Shown piece after piece: positions 25,394 to 34,452 of a stretch of DNA of 64,000 nt. Below the pieces are notes generated by a model. That model was not told where the DNA came from and searched no databases. It worked only from the letters and a program-made list of their open reading frames with translations. Where the stretch lies: NCBI RefSeq assembly GCF_003986935.1, contig NZ_RJZE01000010.1, positions 1-64,000 of the forward strand, in the 5' to 3' direction. The DNA comes from Paraburkholderia kururiensis JCM 10599 = LMG 19447. GTDB taxonomy: Bacteria > Pseudomonadota > Gammaproteobacteria > Burkholderiales > Burkholderiaceae. How positions within the stretch are numbered: the stretch's first letter is position 1; each line of letters begins with the position of its first letter. The position numbers were made by a program, and so were the translations under genes.

Positions 25394-27417
25394 ACCACGA
25401 GGCTCGACCCGTTGTAGTTGTCCTTCGTAATCACGTATTGACCGGTCGAGCTCAGGTAGGCGCGCACGCCATACATCGAGTCCACGTCGTTACCCACATC
25501 CATCGCGCTCGTGTTGTTATTCACGAGCGTAGTGGTGAGCGCGCCGGTGTTGAGGTCGAACACGTCGATGTTCGGCACGGTATGCACGTAGCCGAGGAAG
25601 AGATAATGGCCCGCCGCTGCCATCGACTTCGCATTGGCGCTCGTAAGCGTGATGACGGGATTCGGCGTGGTCGTGTTGCCCGCGTTCCACCCGTGATACA
25701 CCTCGATGCGCGTGCTCATCGCCGTCCAGTCCCAACTGCCCGCAATGCCCTGCGCGAGGATCATCGTGTCGCTCTCGGGCAGGTAGATGATGCGTGTGAG
25801 CGGGCGGACGCTCGTCGGAATACGGATCGTAACGGGCGTGCCCCATGTGGGCCTGCCGCTCGCATCGAAACCGGTAAGCGGATAGTGATAGATGTGGTTC
25901 GTGCGGTCGAGTCCCGCCCAGATATCGCCACGGCTGTCGATACAGAAGCCGCCTGTGACCTGTCGCGTCGTATTGAACGCGGTGCCCGGCAGCGACCCGT
26001 CCGGTATCGCAACGTAACCGCTTGCCGGGTTGAAGTGATAGAAGTTGAAGGCGCCCGGGTTCTGGCCCGACGCGACCAGAATGCGGTTGCCGTTCACGGC
26101 GACGAGCTGGCCGAAGTGCTGGCCGCGCTGCGTGTCGTTCATGTCGAGCCGCGGATCAGTCGGATAGGTGAACGGATCGATGGTGTTCGCCACATAGGTG
26201 CCGCCCGCCGTTCCCGTGTAGACCTCGTTGCCGCTGTAGAAGAACGCGCCGTCAGTGACCGGATCGGGCGCAGCGGCGGCCTCGAAATTGAGCGCCTGCA
26301 GCTTCCAGCGCAGATTGCCCGCCGGATCGTACGAGTGAATGTCGGTGGCGCCGTTGCGGCCCAGGTCCCAACCGCCGCCCCAGGGATTGTTGAGCACGTA
26401 GAGATTGCCCGCGGCGTCCTTGCTGATGCCCACCACGCGGGTGAAGCGTTTGGGGCCCACCTGCCCTTTCACGCCGGTCGTGCTGTCCAGGTAGCCGCCC
26501 GTCACGCCGAAGATGCCCACGAGCGTCGGCGTAGCGGCGACGTTGTAAAGCTTGATGTTCATGTCCGGTCCTTCGTCGCCCACCATCAGTTGACCTGACG
26601 ATGCGTCGAAGTACAGCGCAGACGGGCGTGCGTTCGTCGCCATCTGGATCGTGTTGAGCAACTGGCCGGTCGGGCTGAATTCGGTCACGGTGCCCGCGCT
26701 CTGCTGCGCGACCCAGAGGTTGCCGGTGCTGTCCACGGCGAGTGCGCCGGGGCCCGTGATGTTGATGTCGCGCTGCCAGGTGCCGTCGGTGGTGTACACG
26801 CGCACGCGGTTGCCTGGGAAATCGCTGGCGTACAGCAGCGAGCCCGCCGTGGCGAGCCCTGTGATGACGTCGCCGCGCGTCACCGCGTTCCACGCGCTCA
26901 CCTGGATCAGCAGATCGCGCGTGCCTGTGGTGCGGTTATAGCGGCCCACTGCGCCGCTGCCGTAGGTCGTGCTGTATTGGAGCGCCGCGAAGATCGACGT
27001 GACGTTGCCCGTGATCGCGCTGCCCTGAAACTCGCTGTGAATGCCGATCGAGCCTGCGCTCTGACCGTTCTGGTAGATCGCGACGCCGCCTTCGTTCTCG
27101 TCCCACAACGACGAGGTGTAGATCACGCCTTCGGGCGAGACCCACATGGAACGCGCGCCGTTGCCCACGTGCGCGGCGATTGTGCCGTAGGTGTTCGCGA
27201 GCCAGTCGGTGGTGTATTGCGCGTGAGCATCGGGTGCCATGGTTGCCATGGTGCCGACCGTGGCCGCCATCGCCACAACCATCACAGCGCGAGCAATACG
27301 CGTGAGACCCGCTGTACGAACCCGTTCATGAACGTCTTTCGCGACCCGCTGTTCGGCAGATTCGCCGGCGCGCTGGCGCGTCCCTGTTTTGTTCTGTTTC
27401 TTCTGTTCCGCCACCAT
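25375..27417 (-). CDS. Secreted beta-propeller protein 1 (NHL-like repeats), unknown function
   Basis: A 680-residue exported protein. A long basic N-region is followed by a signal helix ending ATMAPDAHA (about residue 66). The mature part is built of repeating beta-propeller-like blades with phrases such as SPEGVIYTSS, GLATAGSLLYASDF, GNRVRVYTTDGTW, AVDSTGNLWVAQQ, DAAGNLYVLNN and DSRGDIWAGL. It is a paralogue of the protein at 31609-33993: both begin with ANTYG/GNTFG, share WDE..YQNG near the start, and end in VYRWTP/MYRWKP. It is the last gene of a minus-strand operon, 22 bp after the double glycosyltransferase. A glycan-binding, lyase or export-assisting role is possible; no catalytic residues can be named. 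GGAG eight bases upstream supports the start. Confidence 0.8.
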   Translation of the reverse strand: MVAEQKKQNKTGTRQRAGESAEQRVAKDVHERVRTAGLTRIARAVMVVAMAATVGTMATMAPDAHAQYTTDWLANTYGTIAAHVGNGARSMWVSPEGVIYTSSLWDENEGGVAIYQNGQSAGSIGIHSEFQGSAITGNVTSIFAALQYSTTYGSGAVGRYNRTTGTRDLLIQVSAWNAVTRGDVITGLATAGSLLYASDFPGNRVRVYTTDGTWQRDINITGPGALAVDSTGNLWVAQQSAGTVTEFSPTGQLLNTIQMATNARPSALYFDASSGQLMVGDEGPDMNIKLYNVAATPTLVGIFGVTGGYLDSTTGVKGQVGPKRFTRVVGISKDAAGNLYVLNNPWGGGWDLGRNGATDIHSYDPAGNLRWKLQALNFEAAAAPDPVTDGAFFYSGNEVYTGTAGGTYVANTIDPFTYPTDPRLDMNDTQRGQHFGQLVAVNGNRILVASGQNPGAFNFYHFNPASGYVAIPDGSLPGTAFNTTRQVTGGFCIDSRGDIWAGLDRTNHIYHYPLTGFDASGRPTWGTPVTIRIPTSVRPLTRIIYLPESDTMILAQGIAGSWDWTAMSTRIEVYHGWNAGNTTTPNPVITLTSANAKSMAAAGHYLFLGYVHTVPNIDVFDLNTGALTTTLVNNNTSAMDVGNDVDSMYGVRAYLSSTGQYVITKDNYNGSSLVVYRWTP

Positions 27418-27439
27418 GACCGATGCTCCGTGATTGAAG

Positions 27440-29929
27440 CTACCCCTTCGCCTGCGGGGCAGCGACCTTTCGCAAAATGCGTTCTACGCCGTCCACATAA
27501 GTCTTCGTGCCGAAGCGCCGCCGCGCGGTCTGCAAGCCGTTGGCGACCAGCCTCTCGCGCAACCCGGTGTCCGCGCGCAGTTCGGCGAGCGTATCGGCCA
27601 GCGCGTGCGCATCGCCGGGCGCACACAAGAGGCCGTTCACACCGTCTTCCACGATCTCCAGCACGCCGCCGTCGCGCGCGGCTACGACCGGGCGCGCGGC
27701 GAGCATGCCTTCCACCACCACACGCCCGAAAGGCTCGGGCGTGATCGAGGTATGCACGACGACATCCACGGCGCACATGCAGGCCGCGACGTCGCGTTGA
27801 AAGCCGAGAAAATGCACACGCTCGCCGAGGCCCTTCGCGAGCACATAGGCACGTAGTTCTGCTTCGTAAGCGTCTTCGCCGAACAGCGGCGCGCCCACCA
27901 GCACCGCATGCATCTGCGGGTTGAGCACCATCGCTTCGAGCAGCACGTGCTGCCCTTTCCAGCGCGCAAGGCGGCTGAACGAGCCGACCAGATAAGCGTC
28001 CTGCGGCAACCCCAGGCGTGCCCGCAAGCGCGCCGGCGGCACCTCGCGCAGGGCCTCGAACGGCGCTTCGTCGATGCCGTTGAACACCACGTCGATGCGC
28101 GATTCGTCGAACTGCGTGAGCGCGGCGAACGCCTTCGCCGATGCATGCGAATTCGCGATGACGTGAGCAATGCCGAACTTCGCGCACCACTTGATGATGG
28201 TGCGCTGCACCGCGCCGAAATGCGCGGGGCTCACGATGTCGCGCAGATGCCAGACCACGGGCCGCTTCGCGAGTCGGCCCGCCAGCGCGCCGATCACCAT
28301 GGCGCGCTGCGTGTTGGCATAGATCACATCGGCGCTCTGCGCGCGTCGCGCGGTCTTGCGCACAAGGCTCACGACGCTCGCCAGCACCTTGCCCTTCGGC
28401 AACGCACGGCCCTGCTTTCGCACGGCACGCAATGCGCCCGCCTCGAGCACGTTGACCGTAACGCCTGCGGCATCGAGCGCCGTGCGAAACGGTCCGTCTT
28501 CGAACAGCACCACTTCGATACGCTCGCGCAGCGCCTTCACGATTTCGAGCAGCGAAAGTTCGGCGCCGCCCAGCACGCCGCTCTGGTCCACCGCGAGCAC
28601 ACGCAGCGCGCGAGCCGCGGCCGAAGGCTTCGATTCATCGAGGCCGGGCGGCTGCCCCAGCGCGGGCAGCGTCGCGCCTTCGAGTGCAGGCACGGCGGAG
28701 CGCACGAGCGAAAAGAAGCGTTCGCGAAAATGCGTGATGGAAAAGCGCTCGGCATTCGCCCGGCAGTCCATCGGCGAGAACGCACGTGCGTTGGACTCGA
28801 ATGCCTCGACGGCGGCCACGATCGAATCGGCGCGTTGCTCGTCGAAGAAGAGGCCCGTGGGTTTCGGCTCCGAAAGATCGCGCACAGTCTCCAGCGCCCC
28901 GCCCTTGCCGAACGCGATCACGGGCGTGCCGCAGGCCTGCGCTTCGACCACTGAAATGCCGAAGTCCTCTTCGGCCGCGAACACGAATGCCTTCGCGCGA
29001 CGCATGCGATCCTGCAGAACAGCGAACGGCTGATAGCCCATGATCTCGACGTTGGGCGCGGCCTTCGCGCGAATCTTCTGCATGTCGGGGCCGTCGCCGA
29101 TCACCACGAGCTTGCGCTCGGGCATCTGCGCGAAGGCCTCCACGATGAGGTCGATCTTCTTGTACGGCACCATGCGCGAGGCGGTGAGATAGAAGTCGTC
29201 CTTCTGCGTGTTGAGCGTGAATGCCTCGACGTCCACGGGCGGAAACACGACCTGCGCGTCGCGCTGGTAGACCTTGTGAATGCGCCGCGCAATGAACTCC
29301 GAGTTGGCGACGAAGTGGTCCACGGCGTTCGCCGTGCGGATGTCCCACGTGCGGATGTAATGCAGGATCAAACGCGCGGCGGCGGACTTGGGCCCGTTCG
29401 TGAGCTTCGATTCCTGCAGGTATTGATGCTGCAGGTCCCACGCATAGCGGATCGGCGAATGCACGTAGCTAATGTGGATCTGGTCCGGTCCCGTCAGCAC
29501 CCCCTTGGCGACCGCGTGGCTGCTCGAGATGACGACGTCGTAGCCTGAAACGTCGAGTTGCTCGATGGCAAGCGGCATGAGCGGCAGGTACGAGCGGTAC
29601 TTCGCGCGCGCGAACGGCAGGTTCTGGATGAACGAGGTCGTCACGGGCTTGCCGCGCAGGAACGTGCGGTCGTCGAGAAAATCGACCAGCGCGAAGAGAT
29701 CCGCCTCGGGAAAGCACGCCACGATCTGTTCGAGCACGCGCTCGGCGCCCGCATAGGTGACGAGCCAATCGTGCACGATCGCGATGCGCACGGGCCGGTT
29801 GCCCGCACGCGCGCGGCGTGCCGGTATGGACCGGCGCGCCACCGCCGGTGTCACGGCGGCATCGGAAACCTCGGTGCGCGCGAGCGGCACCGGTTGCAGA
29901 GCGGTGGGTTCGAGCAGTTCGGGATTCAT
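27440..29929 (-). CDS. bceR: Tandem GT4 glycosyltransferase, two catalytic domains (BceR-like)
   Basis: An 829-residue cytoplasmic protein with two complete GT-B folds of family GT4 joined by a linker near 440. Domain 1 (about 45-430) has HDWLVTYAGAERVLEQI, SASRMVPYKKIDL-type donor-site text and FGISVVEAQACGTPVIAFG. Domain 2 (about 460-820) has GVLGGAELSLLEIV, FSRLARWKGQHVLLEA and PEPFGRVVVEGMLAARPVVA. Each domain keeps the EX7E pair, so both look active. It would add two sugars in sequence to the lipid-linked repeat unit. The start at 29929 has AGGAAAAG upstream and overlaps the flippase stop by four bases. BceR of cepacian clusters is likewise described as a two-domain transferase. Confidence 0.9.
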   Translation of the reverse strand: MNPELLEPTALQPVPLARTEVSDAAVTPAVARRSIPARRARAGNRPVRIAIVHDWLVTYAGAERVLEQIVACFPEADLFALVDFLDDRTFLRGKPVTTSFIQNLPFARAKYRSYLPLMPLAIEQLDVSGYDVVISSSHAVAKGVLTGPDQIHISYVHSPIRYAWDLQHQYLQESKLTNGPKSAAARLILHYIRTWDIRTANAVDHFVANSEFIARRIHKVYQRDAQVVFPPVDVEAFTLNTQKDDFYLTASRMVPYKKIDLIVEAFAQMPERKLVVIGDGPDMQKIRAKAAPNVEIMGYQPFAVLQDRMRRAKAFVFAAEEDFGISVVEAQACGTPVIAFGKGGALETVRDLSEPKPTGLFFDEQRADSIVAAVEAFESNARAFSPMDCRANAERFSITHFRERFFSLVRSAVPALEGATLPALGQPPGLDESKPSAAARALRVLAVDQSGVLGGAELSLLEIVKALRERIEVVLFEDGPFRTALDAAGVTVNVLEAGALRAVRKQGRALPKGKVLASVVSLVRKTARRAQSADVIYANTQRAMVIGALAGRLAKRPVVWHLRDIVSPAHFGAVQRTIIKWCAKFGIAHVIANSHASAKAFAALTQFDESRIDVVFNGIDEAPFEALREVPPARLRARLGLPQDAYLVGSFSRLARWKGQHVLLEAMVLNPQMHAVLVGAPLFGEDAYEAELRAYVLAKGLGERVHFLGFQRDVAACMCAVDVVVHTSITPEPFGRVVVEGMLAARPVVAARDGGVLEIVEDGVNGLLCAPGDAHALADTLAELRADTGLRERLVANGLQTARRRFGTKTYVDGVERILRKVAAPQAKG

Positions 29930-31392
29930 GCGCTTTTCCTCGGATTCAGCCGCACCAGAAGCGAACGGGCCAGTTCGCGCAGCGCGGGTGTCGTCGTGAC
30001 CGACCACACAACGTTGGCGGCCACCACCGCCGCGCAGGCGGCAATGGCCATGGCAAGCGTAGGCACGAGGCTCGCGAGATACAGGCTGCCCGCGAGAAAC
30101 GCGAGATGCGGCAGCATGTCGAGCAGAATGGGCCGCATGTGAATGCGGCTCAGGTACAGCAGCACCACGTAGTCAAACAGCGCACGCGTCACGACCGCGA
30201 CCGCCGCGCCCGCGAGCCCGAAATGCGCGATGCCGAACCACAACAGCCCCGCGAAGATGGGCAGTTCGATGAGCCCCACGCGCGCGGCCGCAGCGGGGTT
30301 GTTCTGCGACTGGATGAGAATGCGCGTAACGCTGGCCTGCCCCACGAGCCACACGCCGATGATGAGAATGCGGCCCACGGGTGCCGCTTCGTTTGCGATG
30401 ACGTTGCCCACCCACAGCCGCAGAAACGGCTCCAGCACGATGGTGGCTACGAGCGCGACCGGCGTGAACACACCATTCAGGAATTCCAGGGACTGGCGCG
30501 CGATCTCGTCGGCATGGTCGCGGCGCACGGCGGACAGGCGCGGAAACAAGGTGCGCACGAGCGCGTTGGGCACGATGTTGAGCCGCGTCACGAGGTTCTG
30601 CGGCACCGTGTAATACGTAACGAAGCGCGCGCCCAGACCGGTGCCCAGCAGCACGCGGTCCAGCGATTCGGCCACCATGTTGGTCACGCTCGCCACGAGC
30701 ATCCATCCGCCGAAGCTGAAGAGTGCCTTCGACGTACCGAGCCGTGGCCCGCGCATGCGCGTGAGACCCAGCACGCGCAGCGCCGAACGTCCGAGCAGCC
30801 AGGCCGCAATGAGACGCGCCACGACGGCCGCCGCAATCACGTTCTGCAGGTTCGGCGCGATGAGCCAGGCGGCGCCGAGCGGCAGCAGCTGGAACAGAAA
30901 GGTGCCGATGGTCTGGTTCGTGTTGTAGATGCCGAAGCGTTCCGCGCCATTGATGGCGCCCGCGAACACCCACGACACGTTCGCTACCGGAATGGCCACG
31001 GCGAGCCACGGCAGCGCCATGTAGACCTCGTGTTGAAGCGCGGGCGGCACCTTCGTGAAGTACGCGGTATAGATGAACGCGCCGAAGTAGATGAGGAGCC
31101 CGCCAATCACGCCGGTGCCCAGATTGAGCCAGAAGGCGCTCCAGAACACGTCGGCGCATTCGTCTTCATCGCTGGAGGCACGCGCCTTCGAAATATGGTT
31201 TTGCGCCGCCATGCTCATGCCGAGGTCGAGCACGCTGAAGTAACCAATCAGCGTCCACACGAGCGCGATCACGCCATAGCGTTCCACGCCGAGCAGATGG
31301 ATGTACGACGGCACCGTGACGAGCGACACGAAGGTCGGCAGCACGAGCCCGAAGAAATTGATTGCGACGTTCTTGAGGATGCCTTTGTCCAT
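29926..31392 (-). CDS. bceQ: Wzx-type polysaccharide repeat-unit flippase (BceQ-like)
   Basis: A 488-residue polytopic membrane protein of the MOP superfamily, with about 12-14 helices. It begins MDKGILKNVAINFFGLVLPTF, typical of Wzx. Later text includes SYIHLLGVERYGVIALVWTLIGYFS, FSFGGWMLVASVTNMVAESLDRVLLG and TVPQNLVTRL. It moves the completed undecaprenyl-linked repeat unit across the inner membrane for polymerisation by the BceI-like protein. The start at 31392 avoids a low-complexity upstream extension. Translation is coupled to the glycosyltransferase gene by an ATGA overlap. Confidence 0.92.
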   Translation of the reverse strand: MDKGILKNVAINFFGLVLPTFVSLVTVPSYIHLLGVERYGVIALVWTLIGYFSVLDLGMSMAAQNHISKARASSDEDECADVFWSAFWLNLGTGVIGGLLIYFGAFIYTAYFTKVPPALQHEVYMALPWLAVAIPVANVSWVFAGAINGAERFGIYNTNQTIGTFLFQLLPLGAAWLIAPNLQNVIAAAVVARLIAAWLLGRSALRVLGLTRMRGPRLGTSKALFSFGGWMLVASVTNMVAESLDRVLLGTGLGARFVTYYTVPQNLVTRLNIVPNALVRTLFPRLSAVRRDHADEIARQSLEFLNGVFTPVALVATIVLEPFLRLWVGNVIANEAAPVGRILIIGVWLVGQASVTRILIQSQNNPAAAARVGLIELPIFAGLLWFGIAHFGLAGAAVAVVTRALFDYVVLLYLSRIHMRPILLDMLPHLAFLAGSLYLASLVPTLAMAIAACAAVVAANVVWSVTTTPALRELARSLLVRLNPRKSA

Positions 31393-31450
31393 CAGATGAA
31401 GCCTTTGCGTGGAAAGTGCATGCGCCCAGGGCGGGCTTCGCCCGAAACGG

Positions 31451-31471
31451 GCGGCCTGCCGTGCAGGCCGC
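31451..31471. promoter_or_regulatory. Hairpin between beta-propeller 2 and the flippase
   Basis: Perfect 9-bp inverted repeat gcggcctgc / gcaggccgc with a three-base loop, in the 216-bp gap after the beta-propeller 2 stop. Next to it is a second smaller stem (cgggcttcgcccg). No T tract follows on the minus strand, so it is more likely an attenuator or processing site than a full terminator. Confidence 0.4.
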
Positions 31472-31608
31472 GCTGCAGTAAAGCACGTAAAAAATCGGCG
31501 CAGCCGGGTTTTCCCGTACAGAAAAATATTCGCGCTGGGTCGCGGCGGGTCGTGACTGTTGTTGGCGAACGTGCGGGCCTGCATGCCCGCATCGGCTTCA
31601 ACGACCCA

Positions 31609-33993
31609 TCAAGCCGGTTTCCAGCGATACATCATCACCTTGCCTCGCGCGTCTTCCTCCACGAAGACGAGGTACTCGCCGTTGCTGCGCCGGTAGGCGC
31701 TCACGCCGAACGGCACATCCACCCAGCCCGATGCGTGCCCCACCTCGGGGCCCGGCCGGATCATGCCCACTTCCTTGCCGCTCGCCTTGTCGTAGACGTG
31801 CACCACGCCCACGGGCTCGACCACGAACAGGTACTGCCCTTCCACCGTCACGCCGATGGCCGTGGCAATGGGCTTCGACTGCGTGTTCCACGGCAGCGTG
31901 ACGGTGTAGCGCGCCTCGGGCTTGCCGCTCGACCAGTGGTCGTAGCGCACCAGCACGCGGCCCGCTTCTTTCCAGAACGCACGGTCTGGCGGCGCCTCCG
32001 GCGTGTAGCCGGTGGCGTAAAGCGCGTCCGTCTCGGGCTCGTAGATCGCGCGGCGCAATTCAGTGAACGGCGCGGGCACCGCATACGCGGTGAGGTCCGT
32101 GTACGAATACTTAGGATTCCCCTTCGCATCGAGCCCGCCGAAGCGAAAGCGAAAGATCCCCTTCGCGTCGCGTGTGCGCCAGATGTCGCCGGCCGTGTCG
32201 ATCCACCAGCCCCAGCCGCCCGCGAGCTTCGTGCCGCTCGTGTTGAGGCCGAATTCGTCGGCGTCGAAGCGGCCGTTGCCGTTCCCGTCACGCCAGATCC
32301 AGTCGCCGCCGGGCGGCGCATTCGGCACGCGCGCCACGGCCTTCGCGCGGCCCGCGATGAAGCCCGAGGGAATCGCGGTCTCGCCTTCACGTTGCGGGTC
32401 GAAGCGATAGATCTTCAGGTGGTCCGCATACATGTCGGTGAGGTAGAGGAACGTGTGGCCGTTGAGCCTGCGCACCGTGGGCAGCCCTGGCCATTGGTCC
32501 GTGTTGAAGACCGGGTCTTCGGGATAGCGGAAGCGGTTCGAGAGGAAGCCCGCGTAGCTCCACTCCTCGCCCACCGGCTTCGAGAAGTCGAGCACGAAGC
32601 GCTTGTTGCCCGTGTAGACGCTGTCCGGCCGCGACGGATCCACCCACGCGCCATCCACGAACAGCAGCCCTTGCAATTGCCACAACCGCTGACCGTCGGG
32701 CGCATAGCTTTCGAGCGTGGCGCCCAGACCCGCGCCGATTGGGCCGTTGTGACCGCTCGCGCTATCGGGCGGCCCGATGCCGTTGGTGGACACGTAGATG
32801 TTGCCGCGCGCATCCACGCCCACGCCCGTGAGCCCGTTGAAGCGCTGCGGCCCCGGGCGGCCTGCTATGCCCGCGAAGATGCCGCCGCGCTCGCCGAGCG
32901 TCGCCGTTTGCGTATAACGTCCAGCGCTGCGGCTGTAGATCAATACCTGCTGGCGCGGACCGTTGTCGGCAATCAGCACGCGGCCTTGCGAATCCGCGGC
33001 GATATCGACGGGCACGGTGTCGGCGGGCAGGGCGAACGTGTCGTCGATGGCCCGGCCCGAGGCCGCATAGTGCGCCACGCGCGGCGCGCGCCCGCTGTGT
33101 GTACCGGTAAGCACCCAGAGCGTGCCGTCGGCCGCGAGCGCCATGCGGCCCGGCTCGGGTACGTCCCACTTCGTCTTCAGCATCATCGACTCGGCGTCGT
33201 AGACCTCGATGCGATTGCGCGCCGTGTTGGCCGCGTAAAGTGTCGTGTCGTTCGCAGCGAGCCCGCCTATTTCGCTGGTCGTGCCGGTGCGGTTCGCGCT
33301 GTCGTCGCTCGCTGCGTTTGCCGGGCTCGTGCCCGGCGTGGGCACGTCGTTCACCATCAGGAAGCTCGCGGCGAGCCTTGCATGCGGATCAGCGGCTTTT
33401 GCCTGCTGCTGTGCTTGCTGTTGCGCCTGCGGCTGAAAAGGCGCCGCCTGCTTCGGGTCTGCAATCTCGCGGCGCGTAATGCCGTACCACTGGTGTCCTT
33501 TGTCCGGCCAGATGCCGGCGCCCTTCAGGCGCCCGCGTTCGTTGCCCACCGCCACGGCCGCAAAGACATAGCGCCGGTTCACCGCAATTGCGTTGCCGCC
33601 GCTGTTGCCCCAGCCGTGCGTGCCGCCCGCGAAGCCGAGCGCCTTGCCGTTCTGATACACGCTGATTTCGGCGCCGCTCTCGTCCCACGGCGCATTGGTG
33701 TACACCTTGCCCTCCGGCGCAACAGCGATCGCCGTGATGTTGATCTGCACCCACGTGCCATCGCCGTACCCGAATGTGTTGCCGATCCACGAGGTCTTCA
33801 CGTCGAGCGCTTTCGCTTCGGCTTGTGCGTGGGCTGCTTGTGCGTGTGCAGAGTGCGGCGCGATGGCGGCGCATGCCGCCATGAACGCACAGACGAGCGT
33901 GGCCGCGAGCGGCCTGATCGACGCGTCGGGACGCGAACGCAACTGAAAACGAAGCGGCGAACGCAATGGCAAGACGAACGGCGGCAAGCACAT
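31609..33993 (-). CDS. Secreted beta-propeller protein 2 with an EF-hand loop
   Basis: A 794-residue exported protein with a signal region ending SAHAQA near residue 52; an internal AAC could instead be a lipidation site. Repeated blade phrases include AVAPEGKVYTNAPW, LAADGTLWVLTGTHS, DSQGRVLIADNG, DARGNIYVSTNGIG and DTAGDIWRTRD. At residues 569-580 is a textbook EF-hand loop, DGNGNGRFDADE, with Asp/Asn/Asn/Asp/Glu at the calcium ligand positions. It is a paralogue of the 680-residue protein at 25375-27417 but has extra insertions (a Gln/Ala-rich run near 190 and the EF-hand block). By gene order it may be the counterpart of bceP. GGAGG directly abuts the ATG; a TTG six bases downstream is better spaced, so the true start may be 33987. 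Confidence 0.8.
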   Translation of the reverse strand: MCLPPFVLPLRSPLRFQLRSRPDASIRPLAATLVCAFMAACAAIAPHSAHAQAAHAQAEAKALDVKTSWIGNTFGYGDGTWVQINITAIAVAPEGKVYTNAPWDESGAEISVYQNGKALGFAGGTHGWGNSGGNAIAVNRRYVFAAVAVGNERGRLKGAGIWPDKGHQWYGITRREIADPKQAAPFQPQAQQQAQQQAKAADPHARLAASFLMVNDVPTPGTSPANAASDDSANRTGTTSEIGGLAANDTTLYAANTARNRIEVYDAESMMLKTKWDVPEPGRMALAADGTLWVLTGTHSGRAPRVAHYAASGRAIDDTFALPADTVPVDIAADSQGRVLIADNGPRQQVLIYSRSAGRYTQTATLGERGGIFAGIAGRPGPQRFNGLTGVGVDARGNIYVSTNGIGPPDSASGHNGPIGAGLGATLESYAPDGQRLWQLQGLLFVDGAWVDPSRPDSVYTGNKRFVLDFSKPVGEEWSYAGFLSNRFRYPEDPVFNTDQWPGLPTVRRLNGHTFLYLTDMYADHLKIYRFDPQREGETAIPSGFIAGRAKAVARVPNAPPGGDWIWRDGNGNGRFDADEFGLNTSGTKLAGGWGWWIDTAGDIWRTRDAKGIFRFRFGGLDAKGNPKYSYTDLTAYAVPAPFTELRRAIYEPETDALYATGYTPEAPPDRAFWKEAGRVLVRYDHWSSGKPEARYTVTLPWNTQSKPIATAIGVTVEGQYLFVVEPVGVVHVYDKASGKEVGMIRPGPEVGHASGWVDVPFGVSAYRRSNGEYLVFVEEDARGKVMMYRWKPA

Positions 33994-34452
33994 CCTCCAG
34001 TCAGTAAAGCGTGCGATGAGGCGACGAGGACCGCCGAGGTCGTCGGGCCGGCTGGCGGTCCGCGTGGACAGGCATCACAGTAAGCGGAAAAATCTCCGCG
34101 ACGAAAATCGAAAATAATTCAAAAATATTCGTTTCAGCGAAGAGGATTGAAAGGTCATTTCGTTAAAAACCGAAGATCATCAATGCACGATGAAATGACG
34201 TGGGCGTGACATATTCCCTTCCCGCGCCAGCCCTATCCCGGGCGGTTTTACATCTTTTCGGCTGAATGGGTAATGAATTACCGGAAAGGTTTTCGCCATT
34301 CATCGGATTCAATCGTTGTTTCACGCTGTTTCATTTCCGTTTTTTCGCCATTTTCTTTTCCCTAGAATCGAATTGCACGCAAAGACGGCTGCCGCCCTTT
34401 GAGGCTTTCCGCTGCTTCTGCGCGTGCTTCTTTCGACTTTCGTGGACGGTTC
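33994..34452. other. AT-rich divergent intergenic region
   Basis: Gene-free 459 bp between beta-propeller 2 and the acyltransferase, transcribed away from each other, so promoters for both sides are expected. It is clearly richer in A+T than the genes (for example 34096-34130). An 8-bp inverted repeat gtcatttc / gaaatgac lies at 34154-34161 and 34192-34199. A ggtaat-ga-attacc palindrome is listed separately. A 410-residue open frame starting here has no domain match and overlaps the acyltransferase out of frame. Confidence 0.55.
34269..34282. promoter_or_regulatory. Palindrome ggtaatgaattacc
   Basis: Perfect inverted repeat with 6-bp arms and a two-base centre. It lies in the divergent region of the bce-II half. 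A related GGTA-N5-TACC palindrome lies in the divergent bceA/bceB region (51016-51032). A shared regulator-binding site is inferred from the similarity of the arms; spacing differs by one base. Confidence 0.4.

Noticed and set aside
29818..34083. Plus-strand open frame of more than 1400 codons
   Set aside because: Antisense to flippase and beta-propeller 2, His/Arg/Glu-rich, no domain and no start signals. High-G+C shadow.
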